A stretch of 5,490 nt of DNA from an uncultured Oscillospiraceae bacterium (GTDB taxonomy: Bacteria; Bacillota; Clostridia; UBA1212; SIG427). Below are positions 5,054-5,490 of this stretch, piece after piece. How positions within the stretch are numbered: the stretch's first letter is position 1; each line of letters begins with the position of its first letter. The translations under genes and the position numbers were made by a program. The notes below the pieces were generated by a model. That model had not been told where the DNA came from. It saw nothing but the letters and a program-made list of their open reading frames with translations, and did not search any database. The stretch spans positions 1 through 5,490 of the forward strand of contig CABQMV010000117.1 of NCBI GenBank assembly GCA_902465325.1. Reading direction: 5' to 3'.

Positions 5054-5490
5054 TCAGAACTCCCCTTTCCTGAGGCCCCGATGAATGTCCAGCTTGTCCA
5101 TGGTGGCTTCCAGAGCCTCCAGCTTTTTTCTTTTGCGCTGTACTTCGTCTTCTCCAAACAGGGTAAGCTCCTGAATCTCCTGGGAAGCTGGAATAAGGTT
5201 CATGCCGGTTACATTCAGCATCCTAACCGGTTTTCCTTGGGACCAGAAGCTTCTGATCAGTTCCATGGCGGCCTTGCTGATCTCAGAGGAGAGAAAGGTG
5301 GGCATAGCCAATTTTTTCTGTTTGGTTAAGGTCTTCAGCGACGGATCCTTCACCGACAGAGAGACGGTACTGCATTTTAGCTGTACGGCCCGCAGCCGAG
5401 AGGCGACAGAGTCGGACAGAAACCGGATCCCTTCATCTACCTGTTCCCAGGTTGTCAAATCCTTCCGAAAGGTATAGCTGTTTCCTATAG
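5054..5490 (-). CDS. dinB: Y-family DNA polymerase (Pol IV-like), C-terminal end (partial, 5' end outside window)
   Basis: The frame is open to the right edge, giving the last 144 residues; the TTG at 5458 is internal, since the reading continues upstream as IGNSYTFRKD, a conserved DinB segment. The visible part is the little-finger/polymerase-associated domain: VASRLR, then LKCSTVSLSVKD, then SSEISKAAMELIRSFW, then GKPVRMLNVTGMNL. This domain grips the template duplex during translesion synthesis; the palm with its catalytic acids lies outside the window. QELTLF, about 40 residues before the end, fits a beta-clamp-binding motif and stands where related clostridial polymerases have EQLSLF. 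The C-terminus, MDKLDIHRGLRKGEF, lacks the IRxKYG segment usual after the last helix, so the tail is divergent or slightly shortened. A UmuC-type polymerase is the alternative. No LexA-type site can be judged because the promoter is off-window. Confidence 0.85.
   Translation of the reverse strand, partial: IGNSYTFRKDLTTWEQVDEGIRFLSDSVASRLRAVQLKCSTVSLSVKDPSLKTLTKQKKLAMPTFLSSEISKAAMELIRSFWSQGKPVRMLNVTGMNLIPASQEIQELTLFGEDEVQRKRKKLEALEATMDKLDIHRGLRKGEF

Noticed and set aside
5054..5458. Complete 134-residue gene starting at TTG 5458
   Set aside because: The frame continues upstream to the window edge as IGNSYTFRKD, a conserved part of Y-family polymerases, so the gene is cut by the window and TTG is internal.

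Overview
The window looks like an ordinary chromosomal segment of a Gram-positive anaerobe of the Clostridia, most likely a Lachnospiraceae gut bacterium. The reasons are the family resemblance of the proteins (a clostridial-type citramalate synthase tail, a GNREE-type metallophosphoesterase, a YdbC/PC4-like protein and a Y-family polymerase with an internal clamp motif), purine-rich Shine-Dalgarno sites, sigma-A-like promoters and moderate GC. This assignment is inference from memory of these families; no search was run. There is no rRNA, tRNA, CRISPR array, insertion sequence or integrase, and no gap longer than 300 bases without a gene.

Layout from left to right: (1) the 3' end of a citramalate synthase gene (cimA, + strand) overlaps tail-to-tail by 37 bases with (2) a complete CBM9-like carbohydrate-binding-fold gene (- strand). 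(3) A short divergent control region (864-1022) holds two back-to-back promoters of the same design and drives gene 2 leftward and (4) a YfcE-type metallophosphoesterase rightward (true start 1023). (5) A 17-bp perfect terminator hairpin (1937-1973) separates this from (6) a - strand gene for a PC4/YdbC-like single-stranded nucleic-acid-binding protein with a long acidic tail (true start 2435). (7) A 228-base spacer holds the promoter of gene 6, a possible weak terminator and a doubtful small ORF. (8) A - strand two-gene unit follows: a GT-C-type polytopic membrane glycosyltransferase with a TTG start, then 17 bases downstream a GtrB/DPM1-like GT2 polyprenyl-phosphate glycosyltransferase. The unit has its own promoter. 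(9) The 3' end of a Y-family DNA polymerase gene (dinB, - strand) runs off the right edge.

Functionally only the glycosyltransferase pair forms an evident team: the GT2 enzyme would load a sugar onto a polyprenyl phosphate at the inner membrane face, and the GT-C enzyme would transfer it to an acceptor outside. The other genes appear to be single-gene units with unrelated roles (isoleucine precursor synthesis, sugar binding, phosphoester hydrolysis, ssDNA/RNA binding, translesion synthesis). I found no convincing new defence or mobile system. The best leads are the altered metal-site motif in the phosphoesterase, the acidic extension on the PC4 protein, the orphan glycosylation pair and the dyad between the divergent promoters.
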